Shown here one piece after another: positions 23,838 through 32,109 of a stretch of DNA of 34,891 bases. This stretch comes from UBA2160 sp964588665 (lineage in GTDB: Bacteria; Chloroflexota; Dehalococcoidia; Lucifugimonadales; UBA1123), in assembly GCA_964588665.1 (NCBI GenBank), contig CAZPQQ010000033.1, positions 1 through 34,891 on the forward strand, read 5' to 3'. The notes under the pieces are model-generated. The model had not been told where the DNA came from. It made no database searches and was given only the letters and a program-made list of their open reading frames with translations. Position 1 is the first letter of the stretch. The number at the start of each line of letters is the position of its first letter. The position numbers were made by a program, and so were the translations under genes.

Positions 23838-24206
23838 CTAGAGCACCTCCGGGGCCAACGAAACAATACGCATGAAGTTCTTGTCCCGCAATTCACGGGC
23901 GACCGGGCCGAAAATCCTGGTGCCGCGGGGCATCTGGTCGTCATTGATGATAACGGCAGCGTTGTCGTCGAAGCGAATGTGGGAGCCGTCCGCTCGTCGC
24001 TGGGACTTCGTGGTCCGGACGATGACGGCCTTGACCATCTCGCCTTTACGGACCGCTGCGGCGGGCGCGGCTTCTTTCACGGAAGCCACGATCACGTCTC
24101 CCAGCCAGGCATAGCGTCTGCCGCTTCCGCCGGGCACTCCGATGCAACTTATCGTCTTCGCTCCGGAGTTGTCTGCAACTCTGAGGCGACTGTATATCTG
24201 TATCAT
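23838..24206 (-). CDS. rplN: 50S ribosomal protein L14
   Basis: The 122-residue protein has the highly conserved MIQIYSRLRVADNSGAKTIS, RRYAWLGDVIVASVKEA, RFDDNAAVIINDDQMPRGTR and IFGPVARELRDKNFMRIVSL. It lies on the 50S interface side. Its ATG overlaps the rpsQ stop by four bases. Confidence 0.98.
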   Translation of the reverse strand: MIQIYSRLRVADNSGAKTISCIGVPGGSGRRYAWLGDVIVASVKEAAPAAAVRKGEMVKAVIVRTTKSQRRADGSHIRFDDNAAVIINDDQMPRGTRIFGPVARELRDKNFMRIVSLAPEVL

Positions 24207-24589
24207 TGTCCGTCCGTCTCCTCATCTTCTGGCGCCGCGGACGCTGACTCGTCGGCCTGAGTGTTCAGAGCGGAGGTGGCCGCCGCGGATGCGACAGACT
24301 CGTCCACCTGAATCTCCTCGGGTTGCAGCTCTGCGATCTCCTTATTGGAGAGGATCTCAGCCACTTTCCACCGTTTGGTCTTGGATGTGGGCCGAGATTC
24401 GACGATCCTCACCGTATCCCCCAGCCGACACTGGTTTTCAGGATCGTGGGCGTTGAAGCGCGTTTGGCGACGGACGGCCTTCTTGTAGATCGGATGCGGC
24501 CTACTCCATTCGTAGACCACCACCACGGTCTTGTCCATCTTGTCGCTGACGACGCGGCCGACCCGCACTTTGCGTCTCTCGTAGCTCAT
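24203..24589 (-). CDS. rpsQ: 30S ribosomal protein S17 with acidic C-terminal tail
   Basis: The first 85 residues are a normal S17 OB-fold (VGRVVSDKMDKTVVVVYEWS, DPENQCRLGDTVRIVESRP, TKRWKVAEIL). About 43 extra residues follow, rich in Glu, Asp, Ala and Ser, so the protein has 128 residues against roughly 85 in most bacteria. It overlaps both neighbours by ATGA (rpmC upstream, rplN downstream). Confidence 0.96.
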   Translation of the reverse strand: MSYERRKVRVGRVVSDKMDKTVVVVYEWSRPHPIYKKAVRRQTRFNAHDPENQCRLGDTVRIVESRPTSKTKRWKVAEILSNKEIAELQPEEIQVDESVASAAATSALNTQADESASAAPEDEETDGQ

Positions 24590-24789
24590 ACTGCCGCCCT
24601 TGTGAGTCCCCGTTCGCGAATCACGGTTTTGATGCGCGCGATGCGCTTTCTTGCACTCGAAATTTCGTTGACGTTGGATAGCTGCATCGTTGCCGAGCGA
24701 AATCGGAGGTTCATCAGCTCTCGATGCGTGTCGTACAGTTCATTGTCCAGGTCCTCGTCGGACAATGCTCTCAGGTCGTCAATTTCCAT
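24586..24789 (-). CDS. rpmC: 50S ribosomal protein L29
   Basis: The 67-residue helical protein has DLRALSDEDLDNELYDTHRE, LMNLRFRSATMQLSN and the closing RKRIARIKTVIRER. It lies at the tunnel exit near the trigger factor/SRP docking site. It ends in an ATGA overlap with rpsQ. The 87-base spacer after rplP holds no gene. Confidence 0.97.
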   Translation of the reverse strand: MEIDDLRALSDEDLDNELYDTHRELMNLRFRSATMQLSNVNEISSARKRIARIKTVIRERGLTRAAV

Positions 24790-24876
24790 CTTTGTCGCCT
24801 TTATGCAGGGTGGGCCCCGGTTGGCGCCCGTCGATTAATCGATTCACATTCATGTTGCGCGAGCGCACGACGCAGA

Positions 24877-25290
24877 CTAGACGTTCTGCCTAGACACTAC
24901 TTTGGTGCTGACCGGAAGCTTTGACGACGCCAGCCTGAGCGCCTCTCTGGCCGTTTCCTCCGGCACCCCGGATATCTCGAACAGCACCCGGCCGGGTTTG
25001 ACGACGGCCACCCAGTGGTCCACAGGGCCCTTGCCGCTGCCCATCCGGGTCTCGGCCGCGCGAGCCGTCACCGACTTGTCCGGGAAAATACGTATCCACA
25101 GCTTCCCGCCGCGCCGCACGTACCGCGTCATGGCGCGCCTGGCAGCTTCAATCTGGCGAGACGTCAGCCACGCGGCTTGCGTTGACTTCAGTCCGAACTC
25201 GCCGAAACTGATCGTGCTGCCCGCGACCGCCATTCCCTTGCGGCGCCCGCGGTGCATGTTCCTGTATTTAACCCTCTTCGGTTGGAGCAT
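24877..25290 (-). CDS. rplP: 50S ribosomal protein L16
   Basis: I start at the ATG at 25290, giving 137 residues that begin MLQPKRVKYRNMHRGRRKG. A longer frame to 25473 is a shadow of the rpsC tail. Motifs are ISFGEFGLKSTQAAWLTSRQ, RGGKLWIRIFPDKSVT, ETRMGSGKGPVDHWVAVVKP and RVLFEISGVPEETAREALRL. L16 helps position the A-site tRNA. The start lies 23 bases inside rpsC, so the ribosome binding site (GAGGCGGAAG) is within the S3 tail-coding sequence. Confidence 0.97.
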   Translation of the reverse strand: MLQPKRVKYRNMHRGRRKGMAVAGSTISFGEFGLKSTQAAWLTSRQIEAARRAMTRYVRRGGKLWIRIFPDKSVTARAAETRMGSGKGPVDHWVAVVKPGRVLFEISGVPEETAREALRLASSKLPVSTKVVSRQNV

Positions 25291-26191
25291 TGTCTTCCGC
25301 CTCTGGCTGGGCTGCTTCCGGCGCCGGTTCCGGAGTTGCCTCCGGCGCCGCCGGGGAAACCGCCTCAGTTGTTGCTTCCGGAGTTGCCTCCGCGACTGCT
25401 TCAGGGACCGCAGCCGCAGCCGCTTCAGGAGCCTCGGCCACAGCGGCAGCCGGAACCGCCGCTTGGTCAACATCCGTGACTGCTTCCTGAACTGCGTCTG
25501 CTCTGACGGTAACTTCGATTGGCGAGACTTCTTCCTCGACTTCAGGCTCGGGCGGAAGCTCGGGGAGGATGTCGCCGTTGTATATCCATACCTTCACGCC
25601 GATACGTCCGAATCCGGTGGCCGCTTCGGCCAGGCCGTAGTCGATGTCGGCTCTAAGAGTATGCAACGGAACTCGGCCGTCCATGGCTTTTTCCGAACGG
25701 GCGATGTCCGCCCCGCCAAGCCTGCCGGCGGCTATGACCTTGATGCCTTGAGCCCCGGCCTGCATGGTTCGTGTGATCGATTGTCGTATAGCTCGTCGGA
25801 AGGCAATCCTCCGCTCGAGCTGGTCGGCGATGTTGCGCGCCACCAAGAAGGCGTCCAACTCCGGCTGACGAATCTCTTGGACGTTCAGACGCGCCCTACG
25901 ATCGGTGAGACCTTCGAGTTCCTTGCGAAGTTCCTCCACCCGCTGCCCGCCGCGCCCGATGACAATGCCGGGCCTCGCGGTGTGGATGGTGATGATGACT
26001 TCGCTGGAGCCGCGCTCGATGTCCACCATGGAGATCCCGGCGTCCGGGTATTTGCCGGAGATCCGCTGGCGAATGCCCAGGTCTTCCAGGACCAACGCTC
26101 GGTAGTCCGCCTGTTTCAGAGCGAACCACTTGGCGTGCCAGTCCTTGACGATGCCCAGCCGAAAACCGATCGGGTGAGTTTTGTTGCCCAA
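25268..26191 (-). CDS. rpsC: 30S ribosomal protein S3 with Ala/Pro/Glu-rich C-terminal tail
   Basis: Residues 1-210 are an ordinary S3. They include MGNKTHPIGFRLGIVKDWHA, a KH domain with VIGRGG at 78-82, QGIKVIAAGRLGGADIAR, and a final GRIGVKVWIYNGDILP. Residues 211-307 are an extra, repetitive tail of short Glu-Ala-Thr-Pro-like units. Its DNA is correspondingly repetitive (about 25310-25450). S3 lines the mRNA entry channel and has helicase activity with S4 and S5. The tail codons carry the rplP start at their end. Confidence 0.96.
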   Translation of the reverse strand: MGNKTHPIGFRLGIVKDWHAKWFALKQADYRALVLEDLGIRQRISGKYPDAGISMVDIERGSSEVIITIHTARPGIVIGRGGQRVEELRKELEGLTDRRARLNVQEIRQPELDAFLVARNIADQLERRIAFRRAIRQSITRTMQAGAQGIKVIAAGRLGGADIARSEKAMDGRVPLHTLRADIDYGLAEAATGFGRIGVKVWIYNGDILPELPPEPEVEEEVSPIEVTVRADAVQEAVTDVDQAAVPAAAVAEAPEAAAAAVPEAVAEATPEATTEAVSPAAPEATPEPAPEAAQPEAEDNAPTEEG

Positions 26192-26201
26192 ACTAGGACT
26201 C

Positions 26202-26537
26202 CTATTCGACTTCGTCTACCACGACGGTGATATGGCTGTTTCGCTTGATGATGCGCGACGCCCGTCCGCGCGCCCTGGCGCGGAACCTTTTGAGTCGAGG
26301 GCCTTCGTTGGCGTAAATCTCGACCACTTTCAGGGAGGAGGCGCTCAAGTACAGTTCGTTCTCGGCATTCGCCGCCGCCGCTTTGACCACTTTCGCCACC
26401 CGCGCCGCCGCGGGCGAGGTGAGAAACTTAAGCGTGATCAGGGCGTCTTCGACTTTGCTGCCTCTTACGAGGTCGATAATGGGCATCAGCTTCTTCACCG
26501 ATATGCCCGTGTTTGTCGCGCTTGCTTTGATTGGCAT
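26202..26537 (-). CDS. rplV: 50S ribosomal protein L22
   Basis: I start at the ATG at 26537, giving 111 residues with the standard N-terminus (MPIKASATNTGISVKKLMPI). The open frame to 26627 overlaps rpsS and is not supported. Motifs are VEDALITLKFLTSPAAARVA, ANAENELYLSASSLKVVEIY and the beta-hairpin end RARGRASRIIKRNSHITVVV. The hairpin lines the peptide exit tunnel and contacts macrolides. Confidence 0.97.
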   Translation of the reverse strand: MPIKASATNTGISVKKLMPIIDLVRGSKVEDALITLKFLTSPAAARVAKVVKAAAANAENELYLSASSLKVVEIYANEGPRLKRFRARARGRASRIIKRNSHITVVVDEVE

Positions 26538-26556
26538 AATTTGACCTTGGACCAGG

Positions 26557-26841
26557 TTACCGTATTGCGGAGGCTCGGTCCGACTTGGACGAGTGGCCTC
26601 TGAACGTTCGTGTTGGAGCGAACTCACCCAGCTTGTGACCCACCATGTTTTCAGTTATGTACAGCGGAACATGCCGCCTGCCGTCGTGGATGGCGATGGT
26701 CAGTCCCAGCATGTCGGGCATGATCGTAGACGCTCGCGACCACGTGCGGATCACAGCTTGGCTCGTGCTTCGCCGGGCCAGATCGACCTTCTTGGCGAGC
26801 TTCTCTTGCACGTATGGGCCCTTCTTGATAGACCTCGACAT
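26557..26841 (-). CDS. rpsS: 30S ribosomal protein S19
   Basis: The 94-residue protein begins MSRSIKKGPYVQEKLAKKVD and contains IRTWSRASTIMPDMLGLTIA, IHDGRRHVPLYITENMVGHK and LGEFAPTRTFRGHSS. It is a 30S head protein next to S13. It follows rplB after an 87-base spacer with no gene. Confidence 0.98.
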   Translation of the reverse strand: MSRSIKKGPYVQEKLAKKVDLARRSTSQAVIRTWSRASTIMPDMLGLTIAIHDGRRHVPLYITENMVGHKLGEFAPTRTFRGHSSKSDRASAIR

Positions 26842-26928
26842 TGCCTGAAACCTCTCATGATTCCTGCTGTGCGCGCTTCGTCCGACAGGCCGTTGACCCG
26901 GCGCCGCGGACTTTCTTCGCGCCGGCAG

Positions 26929-27759
26929 TTACTTCTGATATCTTCTCCGGACGATGAACTTGTCCGTGGACTTGTTGCGTCGCGTTCGCAGGCCCAACGC
27001 CGGCTTGCCCCACGGGGTCTTCGGCCCCGGCATACCAATAGGCGATCGGCCCTCGCCTCCTCCGTGCGGATGGTCTCGCGGCGACATCACGACGCCTCTG
27101 ACCTGCGGCCTCCGGCCCCTGTGCCGGCTGCGGCCCGCTTTGCCCAGTTTAATGTTTTTGTGGTCCAACGCGCTGACCTGTCCGACCGTGGCCATGCACG
27201 TGCTGAGCACGTTCCGCATCTCACCTGACGGCAGCCTGAGCAGCGTGTACTTGCCTTCTTTGGCCAGCACCTGCGCCGAGCCGCCGGCAGACCGAACGAT
27301 CTGACCGCCCTTGCCCTTGCGAAGCTCCACGTTGTGGACTTGCGTGCCCGCGGGCATCGACTCAAGCGGCAGCGCGTTCCCGACACGAATCTCAGCGGTT
27401 TCGCCTGACTCGACTTTAGCGCCGACCTGGAGGCCGTTGGGCGCCAGGATGTAACGCCAGTCGCCGTCCGGGTACTTTATCAACGCAATTCTGGACGAGC
27501 GATTCGGATCGTATTCGATCGACGTGACCTCACCGGGCACACCGAACTTGTCCCGCTTGAAATCTATGACGCGGTAGCGGCGCTTGTGGCCTCCGCCGCG
27601 ATGCCGCACCGTGAGCCTTCCCTGGCCGTTGCGCCCGCCCGATTTCTTGATCGGCTTGAGCAGCGACTTCTTGGGTTTGGACTCTGTTATGTCGTCGTTG
27701 GTCTGTAGGACCAGGCCCCGCTGTCCGGGTGTGTGTGGCTTCCGTGTCTTGAGAGGCAT
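26929..27759 (-). CDS. rplB: 50S ribosomal protein L2
   Basis: The 276-residue protein has GRNGQGRLTVRHRGGGHKRR, YRVIDFKRDKFGVPGEVTSI, EYDPNRSSRIALI and the conserved C-terminal PRDHPHGGGEGRSPIG, whose histidine lies close to the peptidyl transferase centre. The usual AMNPVDHPHGG reads VMSPRDHPHGG here, a mild variant. The ATG abuts the rplW stop. Confidence 0.98.
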   Translation of the reverse strand: MPLKTRKPHTPGQRGLVLQTNDDITESKPKKSLLKPIKKSGGRNGQGRLTVRHRGGGHKRRYRVIDFKRDKFGVPGEVTSIEYDPNRSSRIALIKYPDGDWRYILAPNGLQVGAKVESGETAEIRVGNALPLESMPAGTQVHNVELRKGKGGQIVRSAGGSAQVLAKEGKYTLLRLPSGEMRNVLSTCMATVGQVSALDHKNIKLGKAGRSRHRGRRPQVRGVVMSPRDHPHGGGEGRSPIGMPGPKTPWGKPALGLRTRRNKSTDKFIVRRRYQK

Positions 27760-28044
27760 CTATACCCCCTCGAAAATTGTGATTGTGTTGCCAGGAGCCA
27801 GCAGGACGATCGCCTTCTTCTTGGACGGCCCGGTTGTGGTTCGGGGGCCAAAGCGCCTGCGCTTGCCTCTGACGTTCATCGTATTGACGCTAAGGACTTC
27901 CACTCCGAAAGCCTCTTCCACCGCGCGTTTGATCTGGTGCTTGGTGGCTCGAGTATCGACCTCGAACGTGTAACGGCCCTCTTCCTGGAGCAGAGTGCTC
28001 TTCTCGGTGACGACGGGCTTGCGTAGTATGTCGAAAACCTGCAT
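27760..28044 (-). CDS. rplW: 50S ribosomal protein L23
   Basis: The 94-residue protein has RKPVVTEKSTLLQEEGRYTF, EVDTRATKHQIKRAVEEAFG, VLSVNTMNVRGKRRRFGPRT and a closing IVLLAPGNTITIFEGV. It is the tunnel-exit docking site for trigger factor and SRP. It starts three bases after rplD and abuts rplB. Confidence 0.98.
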   Translation of the reverse strand: MQVFDILRKPVVTEKSTLLQEEGRYTFEVDTRATKHQIKRAVEEAFGVEVLSVNTMNVRGKRRRFGPRTTTGPSKKKAIVLLAPGNTITIFEGV

Positions 28045-28047
28045 CGT

Positions 28048-28974
28048 CTACTTCTCCACAGTTTCGTCTTCGGCTGAGTCGGGTTCGTCGCCCGAGTCCG
28101 ATTCGGTTTCTTCATCCGCTTTTTCTTCTTCTGCGGCGGCAGCGTCACTGGCTTCGGCTTCGTCTGCCGATTCCTCGGTGTCGACGCTGGCCTCGGCTTC
28201 ATCGGCTGCGATGCCGTCCTCGGTTGACTCAACGACGGCTTCGGGTTCCGCCACCGCTACGTCGGCCGCTTGCACGGCGTCCTCGGCATCCAGCTCTGAT
28301 TCGTCTGGTTCCGCGACGGAAGCTGAGCTCGGCGAACGCTTTCTGACGAACGACCCGCCCCAAAGCGTCTCGGCGCCTCGGACGGCATCGAGAGTCATGA
28401 TGATCGTCCGGTGGTTCAGGAGGTCCAGCGTGTTCAATGCATGGCTTGGCACGGTTTTGACTTTCGGGATGTTCCGCGCACAGCGGAGCACATCCTGGTT
28501 CGCGCCGTCTGCAACCAGAAGCACCGATGCCCCGGATGACAGCGCCGCCAATAGCTGAACCATGTCTTTGGTCTTGGGCTGGTCCAAGGCCAATTGATCC
28601 ACGACGACCAGTTCGCCCTCCCTGACCTTACCGGACAAGGTGGTGACGAGGGACAGCCTGCGCATTTGCCTGGGCGTCCGTTGGCGATAACTTCTGGGGA
28701 TCGGGCCGAACACGGTGCCGCCGCCCTTCCACTGAGGCGCCCGGATCGAGCCCTGCCGGGCGCGTCCCGTGTACTTCTGCGGTCTGGGTTTCGCCCCGCC
28801 GCCGGAGACCTCCGACTTCGTCTTGGTCTTGGCCGTACCCTGACGTTTGTTAGCCAGTTGCCCGACCATTACCTGATGTATCACGGCCGCGTTCATGGGT
28901 TTGCCGAAAACGTCGTCTCTTACCTCGACCTCGCCGACAGCCCCGCCTTTTGAATTCTTGAGAGGGAGCTTCAC
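28048..28974 (-). CDS. rplD: 50S ribosomal protein L4 with long acidic C-terminal tail
   Basis: Residues 1-210 are a normal L4. MNAAVIHQVMVGQLANKRQG, the tunnel loop RPQKYTGRARQGSIRAPQWK GGGTVFG, and VLLVADGANQDVLRCARNIP are all present. Residues 211-308 form an extra tail of Glu, Asp, Ala and Ser; in its last 88 residues I count 38 acidic ones. The start is a GTG that overlaps the rplC stop as GTGA. In E. coli L4 represses the S10 operon; no such leader is evident here. Confidence 0.96.
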   Translation of the reverse strand: MKLPLKNSKGGAVGEVEVRDDVFGKPMNAAVIHQVMVGQLANKRQGTAKTKTKSEVSGGGAKPRPQKYTGRARQGSIRAPQWKGGGTVFGPIPRSYRQRTPRQMRRLSLVTTLSGKVREGELVVVDQLALDQPKTKDMVQLLAALSSGASVLLVADGANQDVLRCARNIPKVKTVPSHALNTLDLLNHRTIIMTLDAVRGAETLWGGSFVRKRSPSSASVAEPDESELDAEDAVQAADVAVAEPEAVVESTEDGIAADEAEASVDTEESADEAEASDAAAAEEEKADEETESDSGDEPDSAEDETVEK

Positions 28975-29612
28975 TTCAGTGCCCTCTTTCTGCTGCCAAC
29001 TCTTTTGAGCATGACAATGGAGTTTCTGGCGCCGGGAACGGCGCCCTTCACGAACAATAAATTGCGCTCGGCGTCGGACTCCACGATTTCCAGGTTCCGG
29101 ATTGTCACGCGGGAGTTACCCATGTGGCCAGCCATCTTCAGTCCTTTGATGACCTTCCCTGGCGTCGAGCCCGCTCCGATGGACCCTGGAGCCCTGTGGC
29201 GGTCGGACTGCCCGTGGGTTTTGGGGCCGCCCGCGAAACCGTGCCTTTTGACGCCACCCTGGAAGCCGCGGCCTTTCGAGGTGCCCGTCGCATCTACTCT
29301 GTCGCCCGCCGCGAACAGGCTGACGTCGATCTCTTGACCGACCTGGGCGTCTGACGGGTCGTCCAAGCCGAACTCACGAAGATACCGAAACAGCTTGCCG
29401 ACTGGGGCGAGGTGACCCTTTCGCGGCTGGTTGAGTTTACGAGTCTCTTCGTAGCCAAGCTGGACGCAAGGGTAGCCGTCGACCTCTTTGGTTTTGACCT
29501 GGGTGACGACGCATGGGCCGGCCTGTATGACCGTCACCGCGTCGGCGGTCCCGTCCTCTCGGAACATCTGAGTCGTTCCGATCTTTTTCCCTATGATTCC
29601 GTGTACAGACAT
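28971..29612 (-). CDS. rplC: 50S ribosomal protein L3
   Basis: The 213-residue protein begins MSVHGIIGKKIGTTQMFRED. It contains VTVIQAGPCVVTQVKTKEVD, DATGTSKGRGFQGGVKRHGF, RHRAPGSIGAGSTPGKVIKG and MAGHMGNSRVTIRNLEIVES. It binds near the peptidyl transferase centre and nucleates 50S assembly. A GGGGACGAA region lies ahead of the ATG. It overlaps rplD by four bases. Confidence 0.98.
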   Translation of the reverse strand: MSVHGIIGKKIGTTQMFREDGTADAVTVIQAGPCVVTQVKTKEVDGYPCVQLGYEETRKLNQPRKGHLAPVGKLFRYLREFGLDDPSDAQVGQEIDVSLFAAGDRVDATGTSKGRGFQGGVKRHGFAGGPKTHGQSDRHRAPGSIGAGSTPGKVIKGLKMAGHMGNSRVTIRNLEIVESDAERNLLFVKGAVPGARNSIVMLKRVGSRKRALK

Positions 29613-29674
29613 TTCGTCCCCGGCAGTATCTGATTTCTGTTGACGAACAGGCTGGCTCGTCTGAGCCTGACCCG

Positions 29675-29986
29675 TTATAGCTTAATTTGGATGTCGACCC
29701 CGGCAGGCACGTTGAGGCGCGTAAGCTGGTCGATGGTTTTCGACGTGGGCTCGAGGATGTCGATCAGTCGGTTGTGTGTGCGCAACTCGAAGTGCTCCCG
29801 AGAATCCTTGTCGATATGCGGCGAGCGAATGACGCAGAACCGCCGAATCGAGGTCGGCAGCGGAACCGGGCCTGAAACCCGTGCCCCGGTCCGTTCCGCG
29901 GTCTCGACGATCTGCCCCGCGGACTGGTCGAGAATCCGGTGGTCGAAGGCTTTGAGAATGATCCTTATCTTTTGACGTGTGACCAT
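29675..29986 (-). CDS. rpsJ: 30S ribosomal protein S10
   Basis: The 103-residue protein has KIRIILKAFDHRILDQSAGQ, IVETAERTGARVSGPVPLPT, SIRRFCVIRSPHIDKDSREH and LPTSI/HNRLIDILEPTSKTID signatures. It sits in the 30S head and doubles as NusE in antitermination. It follows fusA by 35 bases with no tuf between them. Confidence 0.98.
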   Translation of the reverse strand: MVTRQKIRIILKAFDHRILDQSAGQIVETAERTGARVSGPVPLPTSIRRFCVIRSPHIDKDSREHFELRTHNRLIDILEPTSKTIDQLTRLNVPAGVDIQIKL

Positions 29987-30021
29987 GTGTGCTCAATCAT
30001 CCTGTGCTTGTCTGGGTTCGG

Positions 30022-32076
30022 TTAAAGGTCAGTTGCAACTTCCACTGGCACTTCAAGGTAGTTGTCGAATTCCATAGTGTAGCTGGCCCTGCCTTGGGTC
30101 AACGACCGGAGCGTGTTGGCGTAGCCGAAGCTCTCCGCCAACGGAATCTGCGCACGAATGGCCTGGATGTCGCCCTGGCCTTCGATGTTTTGTATCGTGC
30201 CTCGTCGCCGGCCCAGGTCTCCCAGGACCTCGCCGAGGTAGTCGCCCGGCGTCACGACCTCGAGACTCATCACTGGTTCCAGGAGTGTGGCGCGGCCTTT
30301 GGCGATGAGCGACTTTGCGGCCATCGACCCAGCGATCTGGAACGACATCTTCGAACTGTCGACGTCATGGTAGCTGCCGTCGGTCAATGTCAGTCGAACG
30401 TCGACGACAGGGTATCCGGACAGAGGCCCCGTGCGAAGCGCTTCGCGGGCGCCGATCTCGACGGCTGGAATGAACTCCTGAGGCACCGAGCCGCCCCGGA
30501 TCTTGCTTTCGAATTCGATCCCGGACCCGCGCTTCAGAGGCTCGATGTCCATCCACACATGGCCGAACTGACCGTGGCCGCCGCTCTGGCGGACAAATCT
30601 GCCCTCGGCTGTTGCCGCGTGCGCCACCGTTTCGCGGTAAGCGACGCGGGGCCGTCCGATATTGGCTTCGACGCGGTACTCTCGCCGCATCCTGTCGGTG
30701 ATGATGTCGAGGTGCAGCTCGCCCATACCGGAGATCACGGTCTGGCCGGTCTCCTGGTCGAAGCTGACCTTGAATGTAGGGTCTTCGTCTGCCATGGTCC
30801 CGAGCGCGTCCGAGAGCTTATCCTGGTCGATACGCGACTTGGGTTCGATGGCGATGGACACGACGGGCAGCGGGAATGTGATGGTCTCCAACACAACCGG
30901 GCTGTCTTCGCCGCAGATGGTGTCGCCGGTGGTCGTCTCTTTGAGCCCGACCGCGGCCACAATCTGGCCGGCGCCGCACTCTTCGATCTCCTCGCGGGCC
31001 TGAGCGTGCATCAACACGATTCTGCCCAGTCGCTCGCGGCGGCCTTTGGTCGAGTTGTATACCATCGCTCCCGTTTTGGCATGGCCAGAGTAGACCCGGA
31101 AGTATACGAGCCTGCCTATGTACGGATCGGCTACGGTCTTGAAGGCGAGGGCGGAGAACGGCTCGTCAGTGAAGTGACGACTGATGGGCTCTCCGGTGCG
31201 GTAGTCTCTGCCCCTGGTTGGGGCTACGTCGGCGGGGGAGGGGAGGTAGTTGCCGATGGCGTCCAGGAGGGGTTGGATCCCCATGTGCCTGAGCGCCGTT
31301 CCACAAAGCACGGGGACGATGCGATAGGCGATAGTCGCCTTCCTAAGCGCTCGCTTGATCTCTTCTTTCGAGATCTCCTCGTCTTCGAGGTACTTGAGCA
31401 TGAGGTCGTCATCGGTCTCGGCGACCTTCTCGATCAATGCGTTTCGGAAGTTTCGGGCCTCTTCGATCATCTCTTCGGGGACGGGGCCTTCGCGTGGGAC
31501 TGAAGGACCCTCTTCGTGGTACGTAATCGCTCGTTCGTCGACGAGGTCGATGACGCCTCGGAAGCCGTCTTCAGACCCGATGGGTATCTGGATCGCGACG
31601 GGGTTGGCGCCGAGCCGACGGGTGATGCTTTCGATGGCCCGGTTGTAGTCAGCGCCGACACGGTCCATTTTGTTGATGAAACAGATTCGGGGGACATCGT
31701 ACTTGTCCGCCTGACGCCACACCGTCTCAGACTGGGGTTGAACGCCCGCAACTGCATCGAAGACCACGACCCCGCCGTCGAGGATTCTCAGGCTGCGCTC
31801 CACCTCGGCGGTGAAGTCGACGTGGCCGGGGGTGTCGATGATGTTGATGGTGTACTGGTTCCAGTCGCACGTCGTCGCCGCGGACGTTATCGTAATCCCG
31901 CGCTCGCGCTCTTGGGCCATCCAGTCCATCACCGCGGTGCCCTCGTCCACTCCGCCGATTTTGTAGATTCGGCCGGCGAAATAGAGCACGCGCTCGGTAA
32001 CGGTCGTCTTGCCCGCATCGATATGCGCTATGAATCCGATGTTTCGGGTGTTTTCGAGCAACTGTTTTTCAGGCAT
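30022..32076 (-). CDS. fusA: Elongation factor G
   Basis: The 684-residue translational GTPase moves tRNAs and mRNA after peptide bond formation. The G1 motif HIDAGKTT is at 18-25, RGITITSAAT (switch II neighbourhood) follows near 59, DTPGH (G3) is at 81-85 and NKMD (G4) at 135-138. The later domains include FRVYSGHAKTGAMVYNSTKG (domain II), GMGELHLDIITDRMRREYRV (domain III) and a domain IV/V end FDNYLEVPVEVATDL. It follows rpsG by 33 bases; tuf does not follow it. Confidence 0.98.
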   Translation of the reverse strand: MPEKQLLENTRNIGFIAHIDAGKTTVTERVLYFAGRIYKIGGVDEGTAVMDWMAQERERGITITSAATTCDWNQYTINIIDTPGHVDFTAEVERSLRILDGGVVVFDAVAGVQPQSETVWRQADKYDVPRICFINKMDRVGADYNRAIESITRRLGANPVAIQIPIGSEDGFRGVIDLVDERAITYHEEGPSVPREGPVPEEMIEEARNFRNALIEKVAETDDDLMLKYLEDEEISKEEIKRALRKATIAYRIVPVLCGTALRHMGIQPLLDAIGNYLPSPADVAPTRGRDYRTGEPISRHFTDEPFSALAFKTVADPYIGRLVYFRVYSGHAKTGAMVYNSTKGRRERLGRIVLMHAQAREEIEECGAGQIVAAVGLKETTTGDTICGEDSPVVLETITFPLPVVSIAIEPKSRIDQDKLSDALGTMADEDPTFKVSFDQETGQTVISGMGELHLDIITDRMRREYRVEANIGRPRVAYRETVAHAATAEGRFVRQSGGHGQFGHVWMDIEPLKRGSGIEFESKIRGGSVPQEFIPAVEIGAREALRTGPLSGYPVVDVRLTLTDGSYHDVDSSKMSFQIAGSMAAKSLIAKGRATLLEPVMSLEVVTPGDYLGEVLGDLGRRRGTIQNIEGQGDIQAIRAQIPLAESFGYANTLRSLTQGRASYTMEFDNYLEVPVEVATDL

Positions 32077-32109
32077 CTTAATCCTGGGCGGGATATTCGC
32101 CCGGTGTTT

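Noticed and set aside
25291..25473. A 61-residue basic N-terminal extension of L16
   Set aside because: It is the shifted-frame shadow of the rpsC tail. The family N-terminus begins at 25290.
29989..31503. A 504-codon open frame on the plus strand opposite fusA
   Set aside because: It lies wholly antisense to a clear elongation factor G. Long antisense frames are expected from GC-rich codon bias, and its translation has no family features.
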